NCBI GenBank assembly: GCA_902635845.1
Contig: CACPPK010000007.1
Location: forward strand, 1 to 48,618
Origin: an uncultured Pelagibacteraceae bacterium
Lineage (GTDB): Bacteria > Pseudomonadota > Alphaproteobacteria > Pelagibacterales > Pelagibacteraceae
Direction of reading: 5' to 3'
Length of the DNA: 48,618 nucleotides
Numbering within the stretch: the first letter of the stretch is position 1; each line of letters starts with the position of its first letter. Shown piece by piece: positions 1-9,756 of the stretch. The position numbers and the translations under genes are program-made. The notes beneath the pieces are model-generated. The model was given only the letters and a program-made list of their open reading frames with translations, was not told where the DNA came from and did not search any database.

Positions 1-519
1 CCCAAAGTAGAAAAGAATAGAAACAAGATTGATTTCTCCTTTAATTGCTGTCCATCCAAGAATAAGTCCATAATTAAAAGTTATACCTAAAAAAAATTGA
101 GGCCAATAAGTAAATCTCTTCATGAGCGGATATGTAAAAGCAAGTGGCATAGAACCTAGTGCCAGAATAATTGTAAACATATTAAAATTTAACAAAACTA
201 ACAAAGCTAAAAAACACAACACAAGAGCATAAAGAATTGCAAGTTTTATAGAAATTTCTCCGCTAGCAATGGGACGGTTTTTCGTTCGAAAAACTTTAGC
301 ATCAAATTCTTTATCTAAAATATCATTTACAATACAACCTGCTGATCTCATTAAAACAGATCCCAAAAAAAAGAGTGTTAAATAAAATAAATAATCATAC
401 AAATTTGAAGAAAAATCATAAGCTAATGTTAATCCCCATGCACAGGGCCAAAATAATAACATAAAGCCAATTGGTTTTTTTAACCTAATCAATTCTATAA
501 AAAGTTTTACTTGGTTCAT
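1..519 (-). CDS. ubiA: 4-hydroxybenzoate polyprenyltransferase UbiA, N-terminal part (runs off window)
   Basis: Membrane prenyltransferase of ubiquinone synthesis that attaches the polyprenyl tail to 4-hydroxybenzoate. The visible 173 codons start at an ATG (517-519 on the complement) with MNQVKLFIELIRLKKPIGF, followed by the UbiA signature NDILDKEFD around residue 88, whose aspartates bind Mg-diphosphate, and several hydrophobic segments. The reading frame is open to the window edge, so the C-terminal portion is missing from view and not truncated biologically. The paralogous family member CtaB lies at 6731 but has its own distinct motif. The gene diverges from the DUF2721 gene across about 50 bases. 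Confidence 0.9.
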   Translation of the reverse strand, partial: MNQVKLFIELIRLKKPIGFMLLFWPCAWGLTLAYDFSSNLYDYLFYLTLFFLGSVLMRSAGCIVNDILDKEFDAKVFRTKNRPIASGEISIKLAILYALVLCFLALLVLLNFNMFTIILALGSMPLAFTYPLMKRFTYWPQFFLGITFNYGLILGWTAIKGEINLVSILFYFG

Positions 520-529
520 AATATTTTAC

Positions 530-558
530 TTGTAAATAACAAAGCCTAGTTTCATAAT
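530..558 (+). promoter_or_regulatory. predicted sigma-70 promoter of the DUF2721 gene
   Basis: TTGTAA at 530-535 and CATAAT at 553-558 are separated by exactly 17 bases (4/6 and 5/6 matches to consensus). The -10 box ends 13 bases before the ATG at 572, implying a leader of only about 6 bases. A GATTC (GANTC) site lies at 565-569. No mapped transcription start supports this; it is read from sequence only. Confidence 0.45.
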
Positions 559-571
559 CAAATTGATTCGT

Positions 572-976
572 ATGAATATAGATTACACAGTCACAGCATT
601 AATGTTTCCTGCAATTCCTTTGATGATGGCTGTTTATAGTAATAGATTTCATTCTTTGAGTATATTAATTAGACAGCTTCACGATGAACATGTTTATGAA
701 AAACATATTCCTCCAGAATGGAAAAAACAGTTTATCAATCTTAGTGGCAGAATAACTCTTTTAAGATGGACAATACTTTTTGCTTCATTTGGATTTCTTT
801 TTAACATGTTGACTGTATTTGCACTCTACTTAAATGAGGTTTTTTTAGCTCGTGTAATTTTTGGTTCATGTTGCTTATCTATGATAATTTCAATAATATT
901 TTTTATAAGAGAGATACAAATATCAACAAACGCACTTAAACTTCATATGTCAGATATGGATGTAGATGTTAATTAG
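572..976 (+). CDS. DUF2721 family small membrane protein
   Basis: Function unknown. The 134-residue protein resembles the DUF2721 family: an N-terminal hydrophobic segment with FPAIPLMMAVYSNRF, then a charged loop (IRQLHDEHV), then two further membrane segments around residues 65-90 and 95-115. A TTG at 563 in the same frame (adding MIR) is possible, but the predicted -10 box ending at 558 would leave that codon at or upstream of the transcript start, so the ATG at 572 is preferred. The 3' end overlaps the convergent oxidoreductase gene by 8 bases. Confidence 0.75.
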   Translation: MNIDYTVTALMFPAIPLMMAVYSNRFHSLSILIRQLHDEHVYEKHIPPEWKKQFINLSGRITLLRWTILFASFGFLFNMLTVFALYLNEVFLARVIFGSCCLSMIISIIFFIREIQISTNALKLHMSDMDVDVN

Positions 977-1943
977 GAACTATTACAGCTGGACCTAAAA
1001 TTTTTCTACCTTCAAGATCTTCATGAGATTGTATGACCTCTTCTAATTTATATTTTTTAAATATTTTAATTTTAACTTTACCAGAGCTAATTTTTTCAAA
1101 CATTGTTTCTGATGCGTCATCCAATTCTTCTCTTGTTGAAAGGTATTGTTGCATAGAGGGTCTTACAAGATACAGGCCTTTTGGCTGAATAACTTTTGGT
1201 ACATTAATATCCGACAACGGACCAGATGCATTTCCAAATGAAACCATCATTCCTCTTACTGCTAAACATTTAATTGAACCATCTAACGTATCTTTACCGA
1301 CACCATCGTAAACAACTGGTACGCCCTTACCGTCAGTAATCTCTAAAACTTTTTTTGCAAAATCTTCTTTATTATAATTAATTACGTGATCGAAACCATT
1401 TTCTTTTGCTATATTTACTTTTTCATCTGATCCAACTGTACCTATAACAGTGCAACCTAAACTTTTAGCCCATTGTCCAAAAATTTGACCAACACCACCA
1501 GCAGCTGCATGAAATAAAATTGTTTCTCCAGATTTAACAGCATAAGTTTTATGCAAAAGATAAAAAGTCGTTAATCCTTTTGTCATTAATGTTGCGGCTA
1601 TATCAAGATCAATACCATCTGGTACTTTTACTAAGTTCTTAGCTGGATAATTTCGGTGTGAACAATAAGAACCTAAAGGAACACCTGCATAAGAAATTTT
1701 ATCACCAACTTTAAAGTCTTTTACGTTCTCTCCAATATCAGTAATGACCCCAGCACCTTCTAAACCTAAACCAATTGGTAGTTTTAAAGGGTACAAACCT
1801 GATCTATGATAAGTATCAATATAGTTGAGGCCAATTGCTTTTTGTTCAATAGTTACTTGATCAGGACCTGGCTTATCTAAAGAAATATCCTTAATCTCTA
1901 AAACTTCAGGTCCACCATTTTTACTAATTTCTACAGCTTTCAT
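969..1943 (-). CDS. NADPH:quinone oxidoreductase (zeta-crystallin/QorA-like, MDR superfamily)
   Basis: Zinc-free medium-chain dehydrogenase/reductase, expected to reduce quinones with NADPH in the cytosol. The 324 residues have the family length. The N-terminal GroES-like fold contains GLNYIDTYHRSGLYP near residues 38-52; the nucleotide-binding motif AAAGGVGQ is at about 146-153; the C-terminus is GRKILGPAVIV. The structural and catalytic zinc cysteines of alcohol dehydrogenases are absent, as expected for Qor. It follows the pirin gene by 3 bases on the same strand and probably shares its transcript. The exact substrate cannot be told from sequence. Confidence 0.85.
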   Translation of the reverse strand: MKAVEISKNGGPEVLEIKDISLDKPGPDQVTIEQKAIGLNYIDTYHRSGLYPLKLPIGLGLEGAGVITDIGENVKDFKVGDKISYAGVPLGSYCSHRNYPAKNLVKVPDGIDLDIAATLMTKGLTTFYLLHKTYAVKSGETILFHAAAGGVGQIFGQWAKSLGCTVIGTVGSDEKVNIAKENGFDHVINYNKEDFAKKVLEITDGKGVPVVYDGVGKDTLDGSIKCLAVRGMMVSFGNASGPLSDINVPKVIQPKGLYLVRPSMQQYLSTREELDDASETMFEKISSGKVKIKIFKKYKLEEVIQSHEDLEGRKILGPAVIVPN

Positions 1944-1946
1944 AAT

Positions 1947-2783
1947 TTATTTTACAAATGTACCATTATGATAATCTTGAACTGCTTGCAAGATCTCTGC
2001 TTTGGTATTCATTACAAAAGGTCCACCTCTAGCTATTTTTTCATTGATTGGTTTACCAGAAATCACTAAAAACTTAGCATTTGATTTACCTTTAACGGTT
2101 AAGTTTTCACCAATTGTTAAAAGTATTAAAGTACTATCTTTAACATTGTCATGATTATTTTTACCGATTTCAATTTCGCCAGACACTAAATAAATAAAAG
2201 TATTATGGGTAGACGGTAATTTAAAATTGAACTCTTTATCTTTGTTTAACTCTACATCAAAATAAACTGGCTCAACGTTATGACCTTTTACGGGTCCTTC
2301 AGCCTTTTCAAATTTTCCAGCTATTACTTTTACTTCTTTATCATCATCTTTATGCACACTCATTTTATCTGCATCAATATAAATATATTCAGGTTTACTC
2401 ATCTTTAATTTAGCAGGCATATTGATCCATAATTGAAAACCATGAAGTTTGCCTTCTTTCATTGCTGGCATTTCTGAGTGAATAATTCCACTACCTGTCT
2501 TCATCCACTGAACGTCTCCTGCTGTCATTCTACCTTCACCACCTGTACTATCTTTATGTTCAAAATCTCCAGCTAACATATAAGTAACCGTTTCAATTCC
2601 TCGATGAGGGTGGGGAGGAAAACCTGCGATATAATCCTCACTATTTTCTGAACCAAATTCATCAAGCATTAAAAAAGGATCAAAGTAATTTGGTTCAACA
2701 CCAATACTTCTTTTTAATTTAACCCCGGCTCCATCAGAAGCAGGAATAGGGTTAATAATTTTACTAACTTCAATATTTTTCAT
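1947..2783 (-). CDS. pirin family bicupin protein
   Basis: A 278-residue bicupin. The N-terminal cupin carries the pirin metal-site motif FPPHPHRGIETVTYM (histidines near 58, 60) and a later IIHSEMP segment contributing the remaining His/Glu ligands. The C-terminal pirin_C domain has GGPFVMNT. Some bacterial pirins have quercetinase activity and others act on metabolic enzymes, so the role here is unassigned. It sits between a HAD hydrolase (upstream, 20 bases) and a quinone oxidoreductase (downstream, 3 bases), suggesting a small detoxification or redox operon. Confidence 0.85.
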   Translation of the reverse strand: MKNIEVSKIINPIPASDGAGVKLKRSIGVEPNYFDPFLMLDEFGSENSEDYIAGFPPHPHRGIETVTYMLAGDFEHKDSTGGEGRMTAGDVQWMKTGSGIIHSEMPAMKEGKLHGFQLWINMPAKLKMSKPEYIYIDADKMSVHKDDDKEVKVIAGKFEKAEGPVKGHNVEPVYFDVELNKDKEFNFKLPSTHNTFIYLVSGEIEIGKNNHDNVKDSTLILLTIGENLTVKGKSNAKFLVISGKPINEKIARGGPFVMNTKAEILQAVQDYHNGTFVK

Positions 2784-2803
2784 ATTTCGTAAATAAGAAT
2801 TTT

Positions 2804-3466
2804 TTATATTATATCAAGTAAATTACCTAGATTTTTGATTTGATGTTTTGGGACATAATCTAGATTATCAAAAGTATTATTGTTTCTATTAACCCAAATA
2901 GAATTATAACCATAGTTTCCACCACCTGAAACATCCCAAGTATTTGCACTTAAAAAAGCAACTTCATTTATTTCAATTTGATATTGCTTTATTGGAAGAT
3001 CGTAAACTTTAGAGTCTGGTTTATAAACTCCTACCTCTTCAATTGAAAAAATATCATCAAATATATTTTCTAAATTATTGCTCTTAACCAATTCATCAAG
3101 AAGGGAAGGAGTGCCATTTGAAAGAATAGCAAGTTTAAAATCTTTTTCTTTTAATGATTTTAAAACTTCAGGAACTTCTTCAAATGGTGAAAGAATTTTA
3201 TAAAGATCCAATAATTCATTTCTCATTGAAGAATCTATTTTATAGGCTTTCATTGATTTATCTAAACTATCCTCTGTTACTTGCCAAAAATCTCTATGAC
3301 GTTTCATTAAACTTCTTAGCCAAGTATATTCTAATTGTGTGGTTCTCCAATAATTTGCAAAACTTTCCCACTTATCACCTATTTTATCTTTACATTTTTC
3401 GGCAGCTGAATTGACATCAAATAAGGTGCCATAAGCATCAAAAATTATTGCTTTAATATTTTTCAT
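2804..3466 (-). CDS. haloacid dehalogenase type II (HAD superfamily hydrolase)
   Basis: 220 residues matching the L-2-haloacid dehalogenase family. The nucleophile motif IIFDAYGTLFDV places Asp10 at the catalytic position; ILSNGTPSLL (about 115-124) is motif II; KPDSKVY (about 149-155) supplies the lysine; and SANTWDVSGGGNYG (about 173-186) is the type II dehalogenase signature distinguishing it from ordinary HAD phosphatases. Family members hydrolyse 2-haloalkanoic acids, but the true marine substrate is unknown. The start codon is 16 bases from the divergent rsmE start. Confidence 0.82.
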   Translation of the reverse strand: MKNIKAIIFDAYGTLFDVNSAAEKCKDKIGDKWESFANYWRTTQLEYTWLRSLMKRHRDFWQVTEDSLDKSMKAYKIDSSMRNELLDLYKILSPFEEVPEVLKSLKEKDFKLAILSNGTPSLLDELVKSNNLENIFDDIFSIEEVGVYKPDSKVYDLPIKQYQIEINEVAFLSANTWDVSGGGNYGYNSIWVNRNNNTFDNLDYVPKHQIKNLGNLLDII

Positions 3467-3482
3467 AAACTAGTTTATCAAT

Positions 3483-4181
3483 ATGAGTAACATTAGATTA
3501 TTTTATTCAAAAAGTTTATCTCTTAATTTGACTGACAAACTTGATAAATCTCAATCACACTATGTTACAAAAGTTATGAGACTTAAAGAGAAAGAAGTTT
3601 TTTCTCTTTTTAATAGTAGTGGTGAATGGGAAGCGAAAATCGTAAATATCACAAAAAGCATAGTTGAATTTAATGTTACGAAACAATTAAGACAGAAAGA
3701 AAATCCTAAAGATCTCTGGCTAGCTTTTTCTCCTATTAAATTAAATTACCTTAATTTTATGATCCAAAAAGCTACAGAGCTTGGTGTAACTAAGTTTTTA
3801 CCTGTCATCTTTGAAAGAACAATTGTTAGAAAAATAAATAAAGAGAGATTGGAAAAAGTAATCATAGAAGCAGCTGAACAGTCAAATAGAATAACAATTC
3901 CATCAATTGAGGATCCTCAAAAATTAAAAAGCTTTTTAAATAATAATATGGATTTAATATTTACTGATCTCAACACTGCTAATACAAAAATTGACATTAA
4001 AAAGTTAACTACAAAGCCTACTTGTGTAATTATAGGACCAGAGGGAGATTTTTCTGAGGAGGAAAGAGAAGAGATTCTCAGATTTAACGACGTACAACCA
4101 ATTAAAATTAATGAAAACATTTTGCGATCTGAAACTGCTGTAATTTCTGCCTTATCGATCATAAATTATGCCATTAATTGA
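3483..4181 (+). CDS. rsmE: 16S rRNA m3U1498 methyltransferase RsmE
   Basis: SPOUT-class RNA methyltransferase that methylates N3 of U1498 in 16S rRNA. The 232-residue length is typical. The N-terminal PUA-like part has SHYVTKVMRLKEKE near residues 25-38; the SAM-binding trefoil knot shows GPEGDFSEEE near 182-191 and NENILRSETAVISAL near 208-222, all diagnostic. The gene ends 61 bases before coxB and is probably transcribed separately from it. Confidence 0.93.
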   Translation: MSNIRLFYSKSLSLNLTDKLDKSQSHYVTKVMRLKEKEVFSLFNSSGEWEAKIVNITKSIVEFNVTKQLRQKENPKDLWLAFSPIKLNYLNFMIQKATELGVTKFLPVIFERTIVRKINKERLEKVIIEAAEQSNRITIPSIEDPQKLKSFLNNNMDLIFTDLNTANTKIDIKKLTTKPTCVIIGPEGDFSEEEREEILRFNDVQPIKINENILRSETAVISALSIINYAIN

Positions 4182-4200
4182 TATTTTGTCGCTAAAAGTA

Positions 4201-4227
4201 AAAGTGTATTTTTTTAAAAGACACTTT
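4201..4227 (+). promoter_or_regulatory. 7-bp inverted repeat in front of the cox operon
   Basis: AAAGTGT (4201-4207) and ACACTTT (4221-4227) are perfect inverted arms around a 13-base AT spacer, within the 61 bases between rsmE and coxB. A Shine-Dalgarno-like AGGG follows at 4232-4235, 7 bases from the coxB ATG. The arrangement would suit an operator for a dimeric regulator or a weak hairpin. No T-run follows the second arm, so an intrinsic terminator is unlikely. Confidence 0.4.
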
Positions 4228-4242
4228 ATATAGGGTAAAAAA

Positions 4243-6697
<2,455 letters not shown>

Positions 6698-6730
6698 ATA
6701 TAGTAAATAAGATTTTTTAACTTTAAATTA

Positions 6731-7642
6731 ATGATTAAGTCTAAATTAAAAAATAGAAACTTATCTCAAGAAGACGCCTTTAATTTATCTGAATTATTTA
6801 AATTAATGAAACCAAGAGTAATGTCTTTGGTTATATTTACATGCGCAGTTGGATTGTTAATGGCTCCAAATATAATTCCAACAAAAGATGCAATCATTGG
6901 AATAATTTTAGTTTCAATTGGAGCAGGAGCAGCTGGGGCTTTAAATATGTGGTATGAGTCAGATTTAGATGCTCTTATGACAAGAACTTGTTTGAGACCA
7001 ATTCCGACAGGCAAGGTAAATAGAAATCAAGCACTAGTATTTGGAATTTCTCTTTCGATTTTTTCTGTAATTGCGCTTGATTATTATTCTAACAGAATAT
7101 CAGCTAGTTTATTACTTTTTACTATTTTGTTTTATGTGTTTGTTTATACAATTTGGTTAAAAAGAAAAACTCCACAAAATATAGTGATAGGAGGAGCTGC
7201 AGGAGCATTACCCCCAGTGATTGGTTGGACTATAGCTACCAATTCTTTAACTCTTGAGCCAATTACATTCTTTTTGATTATATTCTTTTGGACGCCTTCA
7301 CATTTTTGGGCTTTAAGTTTGTATAAATCAGATGATTACAAAAAAGCGAAAATTCCAATGCTTCCACTAACAAACGGTGTTGAGAGTACAAAATTAAATA
7401 TATTTGTCTATTCTTTAACAATGTTACCAGTAATTGTTTTACCTTATGCAATTAGCTTTGTAGGTATAACTTTTTTAATCCCATCTTTAATTTTGACAAT
7501 TTATTATAATTATTTATGTTTCGACCTTTATAAATTTAAAAAAAACAAATTTGATTCAAAAAAAGCAAAATCTATTTTTGGATATTCAATTTTGTATTTA
7601 TTTTTAATTTTTGTTCTTTTTTTAATTGATAAAATTTTATGA
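6731..7642 (+). CDS. ctaB: protoheme IX farnesyltransferase (heme O synthase)
   Basis: Membrane prenyltransferase that farnesylates heme b to heme O, the first step to the heme A used by CoxA. 303 residues, UbiA superfamily, with about nine hydrophobic segments. The diagnostic motif NMWYESDLDALMTRTCLRPIP sits near residues 76-96, with aspartates for Mg-diphosphate, and the second loop has LYKSDDYKKAKIPMLP near 201-216. The ATG of the next small gene overlaps its stop codon as ATGA. Heme A synthase (ctaA) is not in the window. Confidence 0.95.
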   Translation: MIKSKLKNRNLSQEDAFNLSELFKLMKPRVMSLVIFTCAVGLLMAPNIIPTKDAIIGIILVSIGAGAAGALNMWYESDLDALMTRTCLRPIPTGKVNRNQALVFGISLSIFSVIALDYYSNRISASLLLFTILFYVFVYTIWLKRKTPQNIVIGGAAGALPPVIGWTIATNSLTLEPITFFLIIFFWTPSHFWALSLYKSDDYKKAKIPMLPLTNGVESTKLNIFVYSLTMLPVIVLPYAISFVGITFLIPSLILTIYYNYLCFDLYKFKKNKFDSKKAKSIFGYSILYLFLIFVLFLIDKIL

Positions 7643-7764
7643 TAACACCTGACAAAAAAACAAAGAAAAAAAATATTATAACTGCAATAGCAATTTTAGC
7701 GTTTATGATATTTTTATTTGTTTTTACTTTATACAATGTAGGAGTATTTGATAGACAGATATGA
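7639..7764 (+). CDS. 41-residue single-span membrane protein, CoxF-like
   Basis: A short open frame too small for most gene callers: ATG at 7639 to TGA at 7762-7764, encoding a lysine-rich N-terminus (MITPDKKTKKKN), one membrane helix (about residues 13-33) and a short tail ending DRQI. It overlaps ctaB by ATGA (7639-7642) and ctaG by ATGA (7761-7764), so all three are probably translationally coupled. In alphaproteobacteria a tiny one-helix protein named CoxF commonly occupies exactly this position between ctaB and ctaG; position, size and topology agree, but sequence similarity at this length is weak. Its role in oxidase assembly is inferred. Confidence 0.75.
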   Translation: MITPDKKTKKKNIITAIAILAFMIFLFVFTLYNVGVFDRQI

Positions 7765-8294
7765 TTAAAGGCAAAACATTAACTCCTTTACTTTTAGCTG
7801 GGATTTTTGTCCTTATGTTGGGATTGTCTTTTGCAGCAGTACCTTTGTATGATCTATTCTGCAGAGTTACAGGCTTCGGAGGAACAACCCAGGTATCTAA
7901 AGAAGCTCCTAAAATAGTATTAGATAAGGTTGTTAGCGTGAGGTTTGATACAAATGTAAACAATCTTGAATGGAATTTTAAAGCAAAATCAAACGTGATT
8001 GATGTGAAAGTTGGCCAGGTCAACAGAATAGAATTTGAAGTTGAGAACATTGGAGACGAAACGACTTATGGTGTAGCAAGTTTCAATGTTTCACCGGCGA
8101 GTTTTGGTAAATATTATAGTAAATTAGGATGTTTTTGCTTTGAAAAACAAGAGTTGAAGGCTGGAGAGAAAGCAACTTACGTAATGACTTTTTATTTAGA
8201 CCCTGACCTTGTGAACGACCCAACAACAAAAAATCTACAAGATGTAACTATGTCGTACACTTTTTTCTCGACAGATTACTATAAACAATCATAA
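7761..8294 (+). CDS. ctaG: cytochrome c oxidase assembly protein CtaG (Cox11)
   Basis: Membrane-anchored copper chaperone that delivers copper to the CuB site of CoxA. 177 residues: an N-terminal membrane anchor (about 8-28) then a periplasmic immunoglobulin-like domain. YDLFCRVTGFGGTT (about 30-43) and the copper-binding CFCFEKQ (about 126-132) are the family signatures. It lies between the small CoxF-like gene (ATGA overlap) and coxC, the standard alphaproteobacterial order. Confidence 0.95.
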   Translation: MIKGKTLTPLLLAGIFVLMLGLSFAAVPLYDLFCRVTGFGGTTQVSKEAPKIVLDKVVSVRFDTNVNNLEWNFKAKSNVIDVKVGQVNRIEFEVENIGDETTYGVASFNVSPASFGKYYSKLGCFCFEKQELKAGEKATYVMTFYLDPDLVNDPTTKNLQDVTMSYTFFSTDYYKQS

Positions 8295-8304
8295 TCACGA
8301 AAAA

Positions 8305-9093
8305 ATGTCAGCAGAGAAAAAACACGATTACCACTTAGTTGATCCAAGCCCTTGGCCAATCTATACATCTTTTGCATGCTTAGTATTAGCAATAGGTGCA
8401 ATTTTTTATATGCATAACGGTATTTCCTGGGGAATGTATCTTGGTTTAGCGTTATTAATTTATGGTGCGTACATGTGGTTCAGAGATGTAGTTATTGAAG
8501 CTGAGCATCAAGGTCATCATACTCCAGTTGTTCAAATTCATCATAGATATGGAATGACTTTATTTATTGCTTCAGAGGTAATGTTTTTTGTTGCATGGTT
8601 TTGGGCTTACTTTGACATAAGTTTATTTCCAAATGAATTTGTTGGAAATGTATGGCCACCAAAAGATATTGAAACATTTGATCCTTGGGACATTCCTTTA
8701 ATAAATACTTTAGTTTTATTATTATCAGGGACAACTGTTACTTGGGCTCATCACGCTTTATTAGAAGATGATAGAAAAGGCTTTATACAAGGTTTAACAC
8801 TGACTGTTATTCTTGGTTTCTTTTTTACATTATTGCAAGCATACGAATACCATCACGCTACTTTTACTTACTCAGGCCATATTTATGGAGCTGTATTTTA
8901 TATGGCAACAGGTTTTCATGGTTTTCACGTCATAATTGGAACGATATTTTTAGCAGTATGTTTGTGGAGAGGAAGACTTGGTCATTTTACTAAAGATCAC
9001 CATTTTGGATTTGAAGCGGCTGCTTGGTACTGGCATTTTGTTGACGTAGTGTGGCTATTCTTATTTGCTGCAATTTATATTTGGGGAAGTTAA
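8305..9093 (+). CDS. coxC: cytochrome c oxidase subunit III
   Basis: Structural subunit of the aa3 oxidase that stabilises subunit I and the proton uptake path. 262 residues with seven predicted membrane helices. Recognised by FWAYFDISLFP near residues 95-105, a conserved acidic/histidine stretch HHALLEDDRKGF, the GFHGFHVIIGTIFLAV helix, and the C-terminal WYWHFVDVVWLFLF. Ten bases separate it from ctaG and nine from the next gene. Confidence 0.96.
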   Translation: MSAEKKHDYHLVDPSPWPIYTSFACLVLAIGAIFYMHNGISWGMYLGLALLIYGAYMWFRDVVIEAEHQGHHTPVVQIHHRYGMTLFIASEVMFFVAWFWAYFDISLFPNEFVGNVWPPKDIETFDPWDIPLINTLVLLLSGTTVTWAHHALLEDDRKGFIQGLTLTVILGFFFTLLQAYEYHHATFTYSGHIYGAVFYMATGFHGFHVIIGTIFLAVCLWRGRLGHFTKDHHFGFEAAAWYWHFVDVVWLFLFAAIYIWGS

Positions 9094-9102
9094 TATTTAT
9101 CC

Positions 9103-9756
9103 TTGAAGAATAAATTACTATTTTCAGTTTTTGTTTATTTTATTATTTTGACTCTGCTCTCTCTTGGGTTTTGGCAGATTTATAGATTAAATTGGAAATT
9201 AGATTTAATTGAGCAAATAGAAAATTCTTTAAAAAACGATCCTGTGGAACTATCTAACATTGAAAAAAAAAATTATCAAAGAATAAAGACAAGCGGTGAA
9301 ATTGATTTTGATAAACAAATGTATTTATACAATTTAAATGATACAGGCAAACCTGGATTTGAAGTAATTAATCCAATAAAAATTGGCGACGTCAATTACT
9401 TATTGAATAGGGGATGGATACCTTTTGAAAAAAAAGATTTACCTGAAATAAATTTAGTTGATCAAAATCAAATAATTGGCACTCTTATGCTGCAAACTAA
9501 AGCAAGTACGTTTAAGCCAGAAAACGATATTGAGAAAAATTATTGGTTTACTTTAAATAGAGAAGATATTTTTAAATTTACTGGAAGAAATTTTTCAGAG
9601 TATGTAATTTATTTAAACGGTGAATTTAAAATTCCAAAACCAAGAGTGATTACTGCTAAAATTCCAAATAATCACAAGAAGTATGCAATTACCTGGTTTT
9701 CTATGGCGATTTCAATCCTTTTAATATATTTATATTTTAGGAAAAAAAATTATTAA
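9103..9756 (+). CDS. surf1: SURF1 family oxidase assembly protein
   Basis: Inner-membrane assembly factor that handles heme A delivery to subunit I. 217 residues with the SURF1 topology: one N-terminal helix (about 5-23), a periplasmic domain with LLNRGWIPFEKKD near 105-117, and one C-terminal helix (about 195-213). The N-terminal LGFWQIYRLNWK is the family motif. The start is a TTG at 9103; no in-frame ATG is close enough to preserve the first helix. It abuts thrC directly, with no intergenic bases. Confidence 0.88.
   Translation: MKNKLLFSVFVYFIILTLLSLGFWQIYRLNWKLDLIEQIENSLKNDPVELSNIEKKNYQRIKTSGEIDFDKQMYLYNLNDTGKPGFEVINPIKIGDVNYLLNRGWIPFEKKDLPEINLVDQNQIIGTLMLQTKASTFKPENDIEKNYWFTLNREDIFKFTGRNFSEYVIYLNGEFKIPKPRVITAKIPNNHKKYAITWFSMAISILLIYLYFRKKNY

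Noticed and set aside
563..571. TTG start for the DUF2721 gene
   Set aside because: It would lie within a few bases of the predicted -10 box; the ATG at 572 fits the promoter and the family N-terminus better.
3154..3414. 86-residue plus-strand frame inside the dehalogenase gene
   Set aside because: Opposes a gene with clear HAD motifs, has no recognisable domain or start signal, and reads as an antisense shadow.
4201..4227. Intrinsic terminator for rsmE
   Set aside because: The stem is only 7 pairs with a 13-base loop and no following T-run, so a regulatory repeat is the better reading.
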